Shown here: positions 40,898 to 49,724 of the stretch, piece after piece | Layout of the letters: the number at the start of each line of letters is the position of its first letter | How positions within the stretch are numbered: the first letter of the stretch is position 1 | Assembly (NCBI RefSeq): GCF_000974365.1 | Contig: NZ_BAZW01000009.1 | Span: forward strand, 1-64,000 | Direction of reading: 5' to 3' | From: Geofilum rubicundum JCM 15548 | GTDB lineage: Bacteria > Bacteroidota > Bacteroidia > Bacteroidales > Marinilabiliaceae | DNA: 64,000 nucleotides | Notes under the pieces: model-generated | Told to the model about the DNA's origin: nothing | The model's input: the letters and a program-made list of their open reading frames with translations, nothing else | Database searches by the model: none | Position numbers and translations under genes: made by a program

Positions 40898-43504
40898 ATG
40901 ATGCGAAGTTGGATTAAAGTGCTTGCAAGTCTGGTGGTTCTGCTTGGGCTTTGGGCCCCGCAGGCCTTGGGGCAGAAACAAGTGGAGAAGTTGGGTCGTG
41001 GAGCGATTGCCATACGTGAGGGGAGTGGATATTGGATCAACTGGCGGTTACTGGGTGATGAGCCTTACGCGACAGCCTTTAACATTTATCGCGATGGCAC
41101 AAAGCTCAACGAGGAAGTCATTGCCGATGTGACGGCTTATATGGATGCTGATGCCCCGTTGGGTAGTCAGTACATCGTAAAAGCTGTGATAGATGGTGTG
41201 GAACAAGCGGAGGTTTATCCGGCCCGTGTAATCGACAATCGGGAAGGTACCGGAGGGTGGTTTGATATTCCCTTAAAGCGGCCTGCACAAGGTCCTGAAG
41301 GTGGGTATTACCATTCTAATGATGCCAGTGTGGGAGATTTATTGGGCAATGGAGAATATGAGATAGTGCTGAAATGGGATCCAGATAATGCCAAGGATAA
41401 TTCGCAAGGTGGAATTACCGACAATGTGTTTCTGGATGGATATACCATGGATGGAAAACATTTGTGGCGGATTGATTTGGGTCCGAATATACGGGCAGGC
41501 GCCCACTATACCCAGTTTTTGGTCTACGATTTTGACGGAAACGGCAAAGCCGAGATCATGGTGAAAACGGCGCCCGGCACTAAAGACGGTACAGGTAACT
41601 TTCTAAGTAAAGGTCCTGCTGCATCTGCCAATCACAATCAAATCTACCGGAATGATTGGGGCTACATATTATCAGGACCTGAGTATATCACTGTTTTTGA
41701 TGGAGCCACTGGTGAAGAACTGGCTACGGCTGATTATTGGCCTCTAAGGGGGGCAGTCAGCTCCTGGGGCGACAATTATGGCAACCGGGTGGACCGTTTT
41801 AATGCGGCGGTGGCTTATGTGGATGGAGAGCGACCAACAGGCGTTTTTCAAAGAGGGTATTATACCCGCATGACTTTTGCTGCCTGGGACTGGCGGGATG
41901 GGGAACTAACCCGCAAGTGGACCTTCGATTCAAATACCAATGGAAATGGCGCTTATTACAGTCAGGGAAATCATTCTCTGCATGTGATTGACGCCAATGG
42001 TGATGGGCTTCATGACTTGGTGACAGGTGCTGCGGTCATTTCAGGTGATGGTACGGGCATGCATACCACCGGATTTGGACATGCCGATGCCACCCACATC
42101 ACCTACATGAAAAAAGGGGACACAAGACCGATGATTTGGATGCCTCACGAAAGCGGAAGCAATGGGGTTTTATTGCGCTATGCCGATAACGGCGAAGTTG
42201 TTTTTCATTATCCGGCACCGGGAGACATTGGTCGCGCAGCTGCTGCTGAACTGGATCCCCAGCGTCCCGGTTTTCATTTTTGGGCTTCGGGACATGGTCT
42301 CTTTGATATCAAAGGAGTGCGCGTAGGGAACAATCCTTCTTCCACCAACTTCTTAATCTGGTGGGATGGGAACCTGAGTCGGGAGTTGTTGAACAGCAAC
42401 CGTATTGACCGATGGAATATTGGTAGTAGCAGTGGAACCAATTTGCTTACCGGTAACGGGACTTACTCCAACAATGGCAGCAAGTCAACGCCTACCTTAT
42501 CTGCCGATTTGTTCGGTGACTGGCGGGAGGAAGTTATTTTTCGCCGAAGTGACAGTGAAGCTTTACGTGTTTATACGACAGCCATCCAAACCGATCACAA
42601 ATTGTACACGCTGATGCACGATCCGGTTTACCGGGCAGCCATATCCTGGCAAAATAGTTCTTACAATCAACCACCACACCCGGGGTTTTATCTGGCCACT
42701 GATATGGATTTCCCGATGGCGGCTCCGCATGTGGATGTGTTGGAAAGTATTGCTCGTGGCTCGGGACAAACTGTGTCAGATCTGATGCTCTTTGATTTTA
42801 ACGGGGGGCCACTATGGGAGGTGATGCCTTCTTTGAATGGGGAAACATCGATTTTTGGTGATCTGAATTTTTATTTTTCAGAGGGTCCGGAGTACCTGAA
42901 TCAAAAGGAATGGATTCGAACCAGTATGGAATCACGTAAATTGCCCGCAGATCTAACTCTGGCCACTTTTGTAGCCCAGAAAGATGCCGATGTCTACGTG
43001 CTGCACCAAAAGGCGATTAGTGAATTGCCTTCGTGGTTAAATGATTGGGAATTGGTGGATGAACCCGTTAGTGTTGCCAGCGCAGCAGGTTCCAAGGTCC
43101 CCATGAATTTATTTCGTAAACAAGTTCTTGCGGGTGAAAATGTAGTGCTTGGAGGAAACACCATCACTGGTGCTTCTGGCAACCTGATGTATTTCGTGGT
43201 AGCCGATGCTGGCGTGATCAATAGCATTAATACACAAGGTAGCATAGCAGGCTATGAGCTGATAGTCTCACCCAATCCCTTGAATGGAAATGCTTTGGTT
43301 CATATCCGATTGGCTGTTGATCAGCAAGTCACTTTATCCTTGTATGATTTGAATGGTCGACTGATGAAGGTCATTGATCAGGGGTGGAGAAGCTCGGGTG
43401 CTCATTCTGTGAATCTGAATGCAACTTCATTTGCTCCTGGTGTTTATATTCTTCAAATGGTCACTGAAGCTGGAGTAAAGCAACAAAAGGTGCTCATTCA
43501 ATAG
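40898..43504 (+). CDS. PL11 rhamnogalacturonan lyase with T9SS tail
   Basis: An intact 868-residue secreted lyase. After the signal peptide (ends LGQ) comes a full-length PL11 domain (about 25-615) with the usual calcium-site DFDGNG, GNHSLHVIDANGDG, DWREE and MHDPVYR motifs. A roughly 150-residue unassigned module follows (LTLATFVAQKDADVYVLHQ near residue 690), of a type that looks carbohydrate-binding. A T9SS sorting domain closes it (SPNPLNGNALVHI, ending KVLIQ). It begins 45 bases after the previous lyase gene, so the two are probably co-transcribed. Confidence 0.92.
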   Translation: MMRSWIKVLASLVVLLGLWAPQALGQKQVEKLGRGAIAIREGSGYWINWRLLGDEPYATAFNIYRDGTKLNEEVIADVTAYMDADAPLGSQYIVKAVIDGVEQAEVYPARVIDNREGTGGWFDIPLKRPAQGPEGGYYHSNDASVGDLLGNGEYEIVLKWDPDNAKDNSQGGITDNVFLDGYTMDGKHLWRIDLGPNIRAGAHYTQFLVYDFDGNGKAEIMVKTAPGTKDGTGNFLSKGPAASANHNQIYRNDWGYILSGPEYITVFDGATGEELATADYWPLRGAVSSWGDNYGNRVDRFNAAVAYVDGERPTGVFQRGYYTRMTFAAWDWRDGELTRKWTFDSNTNGNGAYYSQGNHSLHVIDANGDGLHDLVTGAAVISGDGTGMHTTGFGHADATHITYMKKGDTRPMIWMPHESGSNGVLLRYADNGEVVFHYPAPGDIGRAAAAELDPQRPGFHFWASGHGLFDIKGVRVGNNPSSTNFLIWWDGNLSRELLNSNRIDRWNIGSSSGTNLLTGNGTYSNNGSKSTPTLSADLFGDWREEVIFRRSDSEALRVYTTAIQTDHKLYTLMHDPVYRAAISWQNSSYNQPPHPGFYLATDMDFPMAAPHVDVLESIARGSGQTVSDLMLFDFNGGPLWEVMPSLNGETSIFGDLNFYFSEGPEYLNQKEWIRTSMESRKLPADLTLATFVAQKDADVYVLHQKAISELPSWLNDWELVDEPVSVASAAGSKVPMNLFRKQVLAGENVVLGGNTITGASGNLMYFVVADAGVINSINTQGSIAGYELIVSPNPLNGNALVHIRLAVDQQVTLSLYDLNGRLMKVIDQGWRSSGAHSVNLNATSFAPGVYILQMVTEAGVKQQKVLIQ

Positions 43505-43538
43505 TACGGAGCCTCTTTGAAATAGAAATAGGTTATTA

Positions 43539-43563
43539 AGCCCCGGTTTTCCGGGGCTTTTTT
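43539..43563 (+). terminator. Rho-independent terminator after the second PL11 gene
   Basis: An 8-bp stem (43539-43546 with 43551-43558), with a TTTT loop, is followed by a run of six T. It closes the two-lyase unit. Confidence 0.93.
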
Positions 43564-43591
43564 ATAACTATAAATATCAATCGTCTAATGA

Positions 43592-43717
43592 AAAACTTAC
43601 TATGGCTTGGGGTTTGGGAACATGTATTTCCAGGGTGCCAGTGATACTGCCCATTTGAATGCTGCCGGACACGATTTGTTCATGAACAAAGCTGAGGCCT
43701 TTTTGCTGGGATTGTAG
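43592..43717 (+). pseudogene. C-terminal remnant of an SGNH/GDSL esterase
   Basis: A 41-codon open stretch between an in-frame stop at 43589 and TAG at 43715 reads like the end of an SGNH hydrolase: DTAHLNAAGHDLFM carries the family DxxH catalytic dyad, followed by a closing amphipathic helix (KAEAFLLGL). It directly follows a terminator, has no upstream domain and is overlapped at its end by a promoter. I take it as debris of a deleted rhamnogalacturonan acetylesterase-like gene. The identification rests on one short motif. Confidence 0.5.
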
Positions 43718-43729
43718 CCAATAACGCAA

Positions 43730-43789
43730 AAATGATAGGTTTTTGCAACATAATGATGGGTGGATTAGTGGCGTATGGACTTAAACTTG
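43730..43789 (+). promoter_or_regulatory. Type 2 promoter upstream of the third PL11 gene
   Basis: AAATGATAGG at 43730 and TAATGATGGG at 43751 are 21 bp apart; TAAACTTG at 43782-43789 matches the -7 consensus at seven of eight positions counting the two free ones and starts 25 bp after the second repeat. The start codon is 30 bases downstream. A small overlapping reading frame here is not considered coding. Confidence 0.6.
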
Positions 43790-43819
43790 TAGCGTTAAAT
43801 CTTATCAAAATGGTGTTCT

Positions 43820-45930
43820 ATGAAAAAATTATCTACACTTATATTGACATTACTGCTGCAATGGATGCTGGTGGTACCCGTAATGGCTCAACGTCCGATG
43901 GAGTTCCTGGACAGGGGATTGGTCGCCATGGAAACCAATAATGGCATATTCCTGACCTGGCGAATGGTGGGAACGGACCCGGCAGATGTGGGCTTCAACC
44001 TGTATCGGGATGGGGAAAAGATTAATTCAAGCCCCATTACGTCCAAAACGAATTACCGGGATGCGGCAGGCAGTGTGGCATCCATGTACACAGTGGAAAC
44101 CATTGTGGAAAATGGCGACAATGAATGGTCGGCCGAGTCAGAGGTATGGCCCTTGTATCCGCCCGTTGCCAATCCGGGGAAAGACTATGTGCCTTTAAAA
44201 AGAATTCCTTTGCCCCCTGCACCAGTCAGGGACGGGGTAGCGTATACGCCCGGCGACATGAGTGTGGGTGATTTGACGGGGGATGGACGATATGAACTGG
44301 TTTTTGAGTGGGAATCCAACAGCGGCACCCATTCTTGTATGGATGCCATTGATCTGGATGGAAATCATCTTTGGCGTGTTCAGGGCGGACCAAATGTAAG
44401 TACGGCCAAACTCAATATTTTGGTGTACGATCTGAATATGGATGGAAGGGCGGAAGTGGCCATTCTTTCCGGACCAGGCACCATTGACGGAAAGGGCAAC
44501 TACCTCAGTAAAGGGGTGGCAGCGGATTATGATCCGGAAATGGTGATTCCTCGACCCAGCGGTCGATTAATGGAGGATCCCCAGTTTATTACCGTGTTCG
44601 ACGGATTGACCGGAGAAGAAATGGCAACCACTGAACACTGGCCGCCTTTAGGGCCCGTGAGTCAGCATGACGCCACCTGGGGCGACAACTACGGACATAG
44701 GGCCAGTTCGCTGAAAGGCGGGGTTATTTACACTCTGGAGCATGGCCCCTTGCTGGTGTATCAAAGAGGGGTTTATACGCGGGTTGGACTGGCTGCCCAT
44801 AAGTGGGATGTTGAAGACGGACTGGAGATGGTCTGGAGTTTTGATAGCTATGCGGCCGGAAACAGCGCTTATTCTGCCCAGGGGAACCACAGTGTGGTAG
44901 TTGGTGATTTGGATGGTGATGGCAACGATGAATACATTTATGGGGCAGCCGCCATCAATCACGATGGAAGCGGTTTGTACAGCACCGGCTTTGGTCATGG
45001 TGATTCACATGCCCTGGCCGACCATGACCCTTATGTGGATGGCCTGGAGTATTTCCAAACACATGAAAATAATGTTTATGGAATTTCCATGCGTAAGGCG
45101 GGAACCGGAGAAATTCTTTGGCAGGTAGATAATCCAGGTGATATTGGGCGCGGATGGGCTGCAGATGTCGATCCGCGTTATCCGGGTTCAGAAGCCGTGG
45201 GCATTGGATTGGGGAACTTCAATAAATCAGGTTTTGTGATGAGTACCGACTACAATGCCTATGATCAGCCCCTGTATTTCGATGGTGATATTCAAAAGGA
45301 CTTGCGGAATGGCGGGAATATTAATGGTGGATATAGTGGCGGGCGTCACCTGACCTCCTGGTATTATGGTGCTTCTACCATTCACAGTACGAAGAGTGAT
45401 GCCAATCTGGTGGCCGATATTATAGGCGACTGGCGCGAAGAGGTGATTTTCAGGGAAAACAGCAATGAGGCTTTTTTGATTTTCTCAAGTTGGTTTCCAA
45501 CCGAACGAAAGAACTATACCCTGATGCATGACCCTGTGTATCGAATGACGGTGGCCGTGCAGAACGTGGGTTACAATCAACCGGCCCACGTGGGTTATTA
45601 CTTTCCGGATGGAGCACCAGTTCCCGATATTGAAATTGTTAAGTATGCCGGTTCAGGAACCGGTTTTGCCAATGCCGATGGTCAAAAGCCAGGAGGCTGA
45701 TGGTTTTGCCTAATCCTGTGGCGGATTATGCGCGCATTTTGTGGCGGGGAGATATGGCTGCGGGAACCCGGGCAGAAGTTTATAATGTGTTAGGAGTTAG
45801 GGTTTATCAAGGCCTGTTAACCAACGGAGAAGTAAGCGTGGATGCAAGTTCTTTTGGCTCAGGCCTTTTTCTGGTGCGGGTGGTGCATCCATCCGGAGCT
45901 ACTAATTCTACTCGGTTTTTCAAGAAATAG
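43820..45930 (+). CDS. PL11 rhamnogalacturonan lyase with T9SS tail (frameshifted)
   Basis: About 703 residues after repair. A signal peptide (ends VMAQ) is followed by a PL11 propeller with DLTGDG, DLNMDG and DLDGDG calcium-type loops, GNHSVVVGD, DWREE and MHDPVYR. The T9SS sorting domain (VLPNPVADYARILW, ending RFFKK) lies in another frame from 45700; one missing base near 45698 would join the two as GGLMVLPNP. Without the tail the enzyme could not be anchored by T9SS, so the break is probably an assembly error. It differs from its neighbours in its first propeller blades. It is led by a type 2 promoter. Confidence 0.85.
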
Positions 45931-46108
45931 AATCATCTTAACACCGATGTACACCTATGGCTTTCTTCAATGTCATTCAAGAAATATTTGTCAAAGCAAA
46001 AGGATTGTCTTGCCTATTTGTTGTATAAACAAGATATTTGTATCTTAACTGCCTTAAAATGGAAATCGCTGTAAGGGCGGTGTAATGTGTACTTGAAAAA
46101 AATGTAAG

Positions 46109-47470
46109 ATGAAGAAGATTTTATTTGCAGTATTGTGTCTTTTGCCTGCTTTTGCATCAGGTATTAATAAAAAAGACAAGGCAAAGGATGTGTGGCCGGA
46201 TGGTACGCCTATGGATGCCTGGTTTCATGACATTGAACCGACTGATATTAACAAGTTGGGAAAACATTACCGGATAACCGACCACGGGGTGGTGCAGGAC
46301 AGTACCGTTTTGCAGACCGAAAAAATTCAGGCCATCATTGACAAGGCACATGAGGCCGGCGGTGGTGTAATTATTATTCCTGAGGGAGTTTATCTGAGTG
46401 GGTCTTTGTTTTTTAAGCAGGGAACGCACCTTCACGTTGTAGAAGGAGGAAAACTAAAGGGCAGTGATGATATTAGCCATTTCGAGCTTTTGATGACCCG
46501 CATTGAGGGGCAGACGCGAAAATATTTTGCAGCTTTGGTCAACGCCGACGGTCTGGATGGCTTCACCATTTCAGGGAAGGGTGCTATTGATGGCAATGGT
46601 TTGCGCTACTGGAAGGCTTTTTGGCTTCGTCGGGCATTCAACCCGCAATGTACGAATGTAGATGAAATGCGTCCGCGTCTGGTTTACATCTCGAATAGTA
46701 AAAATGTGCAGCTCTCGGGGGTGCATCTGATGAATTCACCCTTCTGGACCACGCATTACTATAAGTGTGAAAATGTGAAACTACTGGGACTGACCATCAC
46801 GTCTCCGGCCGCGCCGGTGAAGGCGCCGAGTTCGGACGCAGTGGATATTGATGCCTGCCGTAATTTCCTGATAAAGGATTGCTACATGTCGGTGAACGAC
46901 GATGCCGTTGCTCTGAAAGGCGGAAAGGGTGTTGATGCCGATACGGATCCTGATAATGGTGGCAATTACCATATTCTGATTGAAGACTGTACTTTTGGAT
47001 TTTGCCACGGTGCATTGACTTTTGGTAGCGAGTCGGTTCACAATAAAAACATCATTATGCGCCGTATCCAGATCAATCATGCCCAGCGCTTGTTTTGGTT
47101 GAAGATGCGTCCCGATACCCCACAAAACTATGAGCACGTATTGATTGAGGATATTGAAGGCAGTCACGTTGGTAACTTCCTGTACATTCGTCCATGGACC
47201 CAGTTCTTTGACCTTGGTGAAGGTCGCGATGTAATCATGTCCTACGCCAGCAATATTACCATGCGCAACATCAATCTGGAGTGCAATACTGTTTTCCGGG
47301 TAGATACGCAGGATCCGAGGGGTGCCATTGATGCCTTCGATTTCCGTTTGTCGAATTTCACCTTTGAAAACCTTGATCTAAAGGCCAAAGATCCCCAGAT
47401 TAATGAGCACCTCGTAGATGGCTTTATAATGAAGAACGTGGTGGTAAATGGAGAGAAGGTGAAGAAATAG
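46109..47470 (+). CDS. GH28 family polygalacturonase/rhamnogalacturonan hydrolase
   Basis: An intact 453-residue secreted enzyme with a cleavable signal peptide (ends AFASG) and the GH28 beta-helix. Catalytic motifs are visible in order: SSDAVD with D243, NDDAVALK with D264 and D265, CHG with H300, and an RPD/LKM stretch near 330 in place of the usual RIK. Only moderately similar to the GH28 at 7.5 kb, it probably acts on a different position or chain length. Upstream 180 bases show no strong promoter; only an imperfect -7-like ATATTTG near 46033 is seen. A terminator follows. Confidence 0.88.
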   Translation: MKKILFAVLCLLPAFASGINKKDKAKDVWPDGTPMDAWFHDIEPTDINKLGKHYRITDHGVVQDSTVLQTEKIQAIIDKAHEAGGGVIIIPEGVYLSGSLFFKQGTHLHVVEGGKLKGSDDISHFELLMTRIEGQTRKYFAALVNADGLDGFTISGKGAIDGNGLRYWKAFWLRRAFNPQCTNVDEMRPRLVYISNSKNVQLSGVHLMNSPFWTTHYYKCENVKLLGLTITSPAAPVKAPSSDAVDIDACRNFLIKDCYMSVNDDAVALKGGKGVDADTDPDNGGNYHILIEDCTFGFCHGALTFGSESVHNKNIIMRRIQINHAQRLFWLKMRPDTPQNYEHVLIEDIEGSHVGNFLYIRPWTQFFDLGEGRDVIMSYASNITMRNINLECNTVFRVDTQDPRGAIDAFDFRLSNFTFENLDLKAKDPQINEHLVDGFIMKNVVVNGEKVKK

Positions 47471-47499
47471 CTTGCCATCATTCAAATAGTTTATAAAAG

Positions 47500-47540
47500 G
47501 TACTCAGGTTTTGATATTCAAAGCCTGGGTACTTTTTTTT
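47500..47540 (+). terminator. Rho-independent terminator after the second GH28 gene
   Basis: A stem of about 14 bp including G-U pairs (47500-47513 with 47519-47532) is followed by eight T. Confidence 0.88.
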
Positions 47541-47551
47541 GTAGGGTTACA

Positions 47552-47610
47552 AAATGATAGCTGTTGATACAAAATGATAGCATTGAATTCAGGTGCTTTT
47601 TGCAATTTTG
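47552..47610 (+). promoter_or_regulatory. Type 2 promoter, distal of two before the fourth PL11 gene
   Basis: ACAAAATGATAG occurs twice exactly (47549-47560 and 47569-47580), 20 bp apart here rather than 21. CAATTTTG at 47603-47610 matches TAnnTTTG with one mismatch and starts 25 bp after the second AAATGAT, as at the sister sites. About 75 bases further on a type 1 promoter begins. Confidence 0.55.
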
Positions 47611-47683
47611 TATAGAGGAAGTGCCGATGATAAATGACACCTTAAAGGGGTATTCCTGACAAAGGAATAAGTGCTGCAAATTG

Positions 47684-47749
47684 TATCAAAAAGTTAAAAA
47701 GTTTTATCAAAATGTGTATTGATGAATGAAGCGGGGAGTTGTACTTTTG
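47684..47749 (+). promoter_or_regulatory. Type 1 promoter, proximal, before the fourth PL11 gene
   Basis: TATCAA at 47684-47689 and 47705-47710 (21 bp apart), TTG at 47719-47721 and TACTTTTG at 47742-47749 reproduce the type 1 spacing exactly (20 bp TTG to -7, 32 bp from second hexamer end to -7). The ATG is 38 bases downstream. Confidence 0.85.
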
Positions 47750-47787
47750 ATTAGGAGGTATTTTATATACAGTTTAAAAAATATAGG

Positions 47788-49647
47788 ATGATGAGGGGAC
47801 TGATAATGATGTTGTTTTTGACCTGTTGGGGACTTTCGAGTGATTCGTCCGCTCAGATGCAGGTTGAGCATTTAAATAGAGGTGGTATTGCTGTTTTTCA
47901 ACAGGAGGGCTGCTTTTTGTCCTGGCGACTTTTGGCCGACGAGCCTTACGATACGGGGTTTAATATTTACAGGGATGGCCAACTGCTCAACGATGAACCC
48001 TTAACAGCGACCACAAATTATCTGGATGCGGATGGCCGTGTCGGCAGTACTTACGCTTTGAAAAAGGTAATTAATGGCCGGGAGTTGAAAGAAGCCGAGG
48101 CTTCTTTCAAATACATTGAGCAGACAGAAGGCGCTCATGCCGGTTATTTCGATATTCCGCTAAAGCGTCCGGCAAAAGGCGTGAATGGTGGAGAATATTC
48201 TCCCAACGATGGCAGTGCCGGTGATTTAAATGGGGATGGCACCTATGAACTGGTGTTGATGTGGAGCCCCAATAATGCTAAAGACAATTCACACAGAGGT
48301 GTTTCTGACCAGGTCATTCTGGATGCTTACACCTTGGATGGCGAACATTTGTGGCGCATTGAGCTGGGACCAAATATCCGGTCGGGCGCCCACTATACCC
48401 AATTTTTGGTGTACGATTTTAACGGCGACGGAAAGTCGGAGATGATGGTGAAGACCGCTCCCGGAACCCGGTATGGCACTGGTGCTTTGTTATCCAAAGG
48501 ACCAGCAGCGACTGCGGATCATTCGGTGAATTATACCAATTCAACCGGTTATATCATTGAAGGACCTGAATATGTAACGGTTTTTGATGGTGCCACCGGT
48601 AAGGAGCTGGCCACGGCCGACTACTGGCCACAGCGTGGCCGTGTGCGCAACTGGGGCGATTCCTATGGTAACCGGATGGATCGCTTTAATGCCACTGTGG
48701 CTTATGTGGACGGGGAGCGTCCTTCTGCTATTTTTCAGCGGGGATATTACACGCGCTTAACAATGGCTGCCTGGGATTGGCGCGATGGCGAACTGACCCA
48801 AAGGTGGACCTTTGATTCGGACACCAGGGGCAATGAGGCCTATGCCGGTCAGGGCAACCACTCCATTCATGTGATAGATGCCAACAATGATGGCAGGCAC
48901 GACATCGTAACCGGTCCGGCCATCATTGCGTCGGATGGCACCGGCATGCATACCACCGGCATGGGCCATGGTGATGCCACGCATGTGACCTATATGCTTA
49001 AAGATTTCCCTTATCCGCAGATTGCCATGCCGCACGAAAGTGGCGGTCATGGATTTTCCCTGCGGCATGCGCACAACGGCGAAATACTATTCAATCACCG
49101 AAATCCCAACGATGTGGGCAGAGGTGTGGGGGCTGAAATTGATCCGGAGGTGCCCGGCTTCCATTTTTGGGGCACCCATGGCATGGGCCTGTATAATATG
49201 ACTGGTGAAAAGGTGGGGGATGTACCCAGATCGATGAATTTTGTGGTTTGGTGGGATGGTGATTTGAGTCGCGAGTTGCTTTCGGGCAACCGCATTGACA
49301 AATGGAGCATTGCCAACAATTCTGCAAAGCCTTTGCTCAACGCTGAAGGGGCACGTTCCATCAATGGCACAAAGGCCACGCCTGTGTTGCAGGCCGATTT
49401 GTTGGGCGACTGGCGCGAGGAGGTGGTGCTACGCAGGGAGGACAATGAGGCTTTACGGGTTTACACGACGACCATGCCAACGGCCCATCGTTTATACACT
49501 TTGATGCACGATCCCGTTTACCGGGTGGCCGTGTCGTGGCAAAATTCTTCTTATAATCAGCCGCCACATCCGGGCTATTACATCGCCACGGATATGGATT
49601 TTCCACCGCCAACCCCAAGGGTTAAGGTGTTGTCCGGTAAAGAGTAG
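47788..49647 (+). CDS. PL11 rhamnogalacturonan lyase without T9SS tail
   Basis: An intact 619-residue lyase with a signal peptide (ends DSSAQ) and a complete PL11 domain to its end (DFNGDG, GNHSIHVIDANNDG, DWREE, MHDPVYR, then PPHPGYYIATDMDFP). It is closest to the lyase at 40898 over the catalytic region but lacks the extra module and T9SS tail. Export by the general pathway alone suggests a periplasmic enzyme acting on imported oligosaccharides. It has two tandem promoters, one of each repeat family. A 77-base gap leads to the GH2 gene. Confidence 0.92.
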   Translation: MMRGLIMMLFLTCWGLSSDSSAQMQVEHLNRGGIAVFQQEGCFLSWRLLADEPYDTGFNIYRDGQLLNDEPLTATTNYLDADGRVGSTYALKKVINGRELKEAEASFKYIEQTEGAHAGYFDIPLKRPAKGVNGGEYSPNDGSAGDLNGDGTYELVLMWSPNNAKDNSHRGVSDQVILDAYTLDGEHLWRIELGPNIRSGAHYTQFLVYDFNGDGKSEMMVKTAPGTRYGTGALLSKGPAATADHSVNYTNSTGYIIEGPEYVTVFDGATGKELATADYWPQRGRVRNWGDSYGNRMDRFNATVAYVDGERPSAIFQRGYYTRLTMAAWDWRDGELTQRWTFDSDTRGNEAYAGQGNHSIHVIDANNDGRHDIVTGPAIIASDGTGMHTTGMGHGDATHVTYMLKDFPYPQIAMPHESGGHGFSLRHAHNGEILFNHRNPNDVGRGVGAEIDPEVPGFHFWGTHGMGLYNMTGEKVGDVPRSMNFVVWWDGDLSRELLSGNRIDKWSIANNSAKPLLNAEGARSINGTKATPVLQADLLGDWREEVVLRREDNEALRVYTTTMPTAHRLYTLMHDPVYRVAVSWQNSSYNQPPHPGYYIATDMDFPPPTPRVKVLSGKE

Positions 49648-49724
49648 CAAGAATTAGACGAAACGCGTGTAGGTGATAGTTATGCACATTTGAGGGGGAA
49701 TTACACAATAAATTATATAACAAG

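Noticed and set aside
43732-43941. Small plus-strand frame of 69 codons overlapping the start of the third PL11 gene
   Set aside because: It covers the type 2 repeats and promoter and then runs out of frame into the PL11 signal peptide region; its residues show no family character.
45989-46011. TGTCAA at 45989 with a TGTCTT-like copy upstream of the second GH28, as a possible sixth type 1 site
   Set aside because: The spacing is 17 instead of 21 bp, and no TAnnTTTG stands at the required distance.
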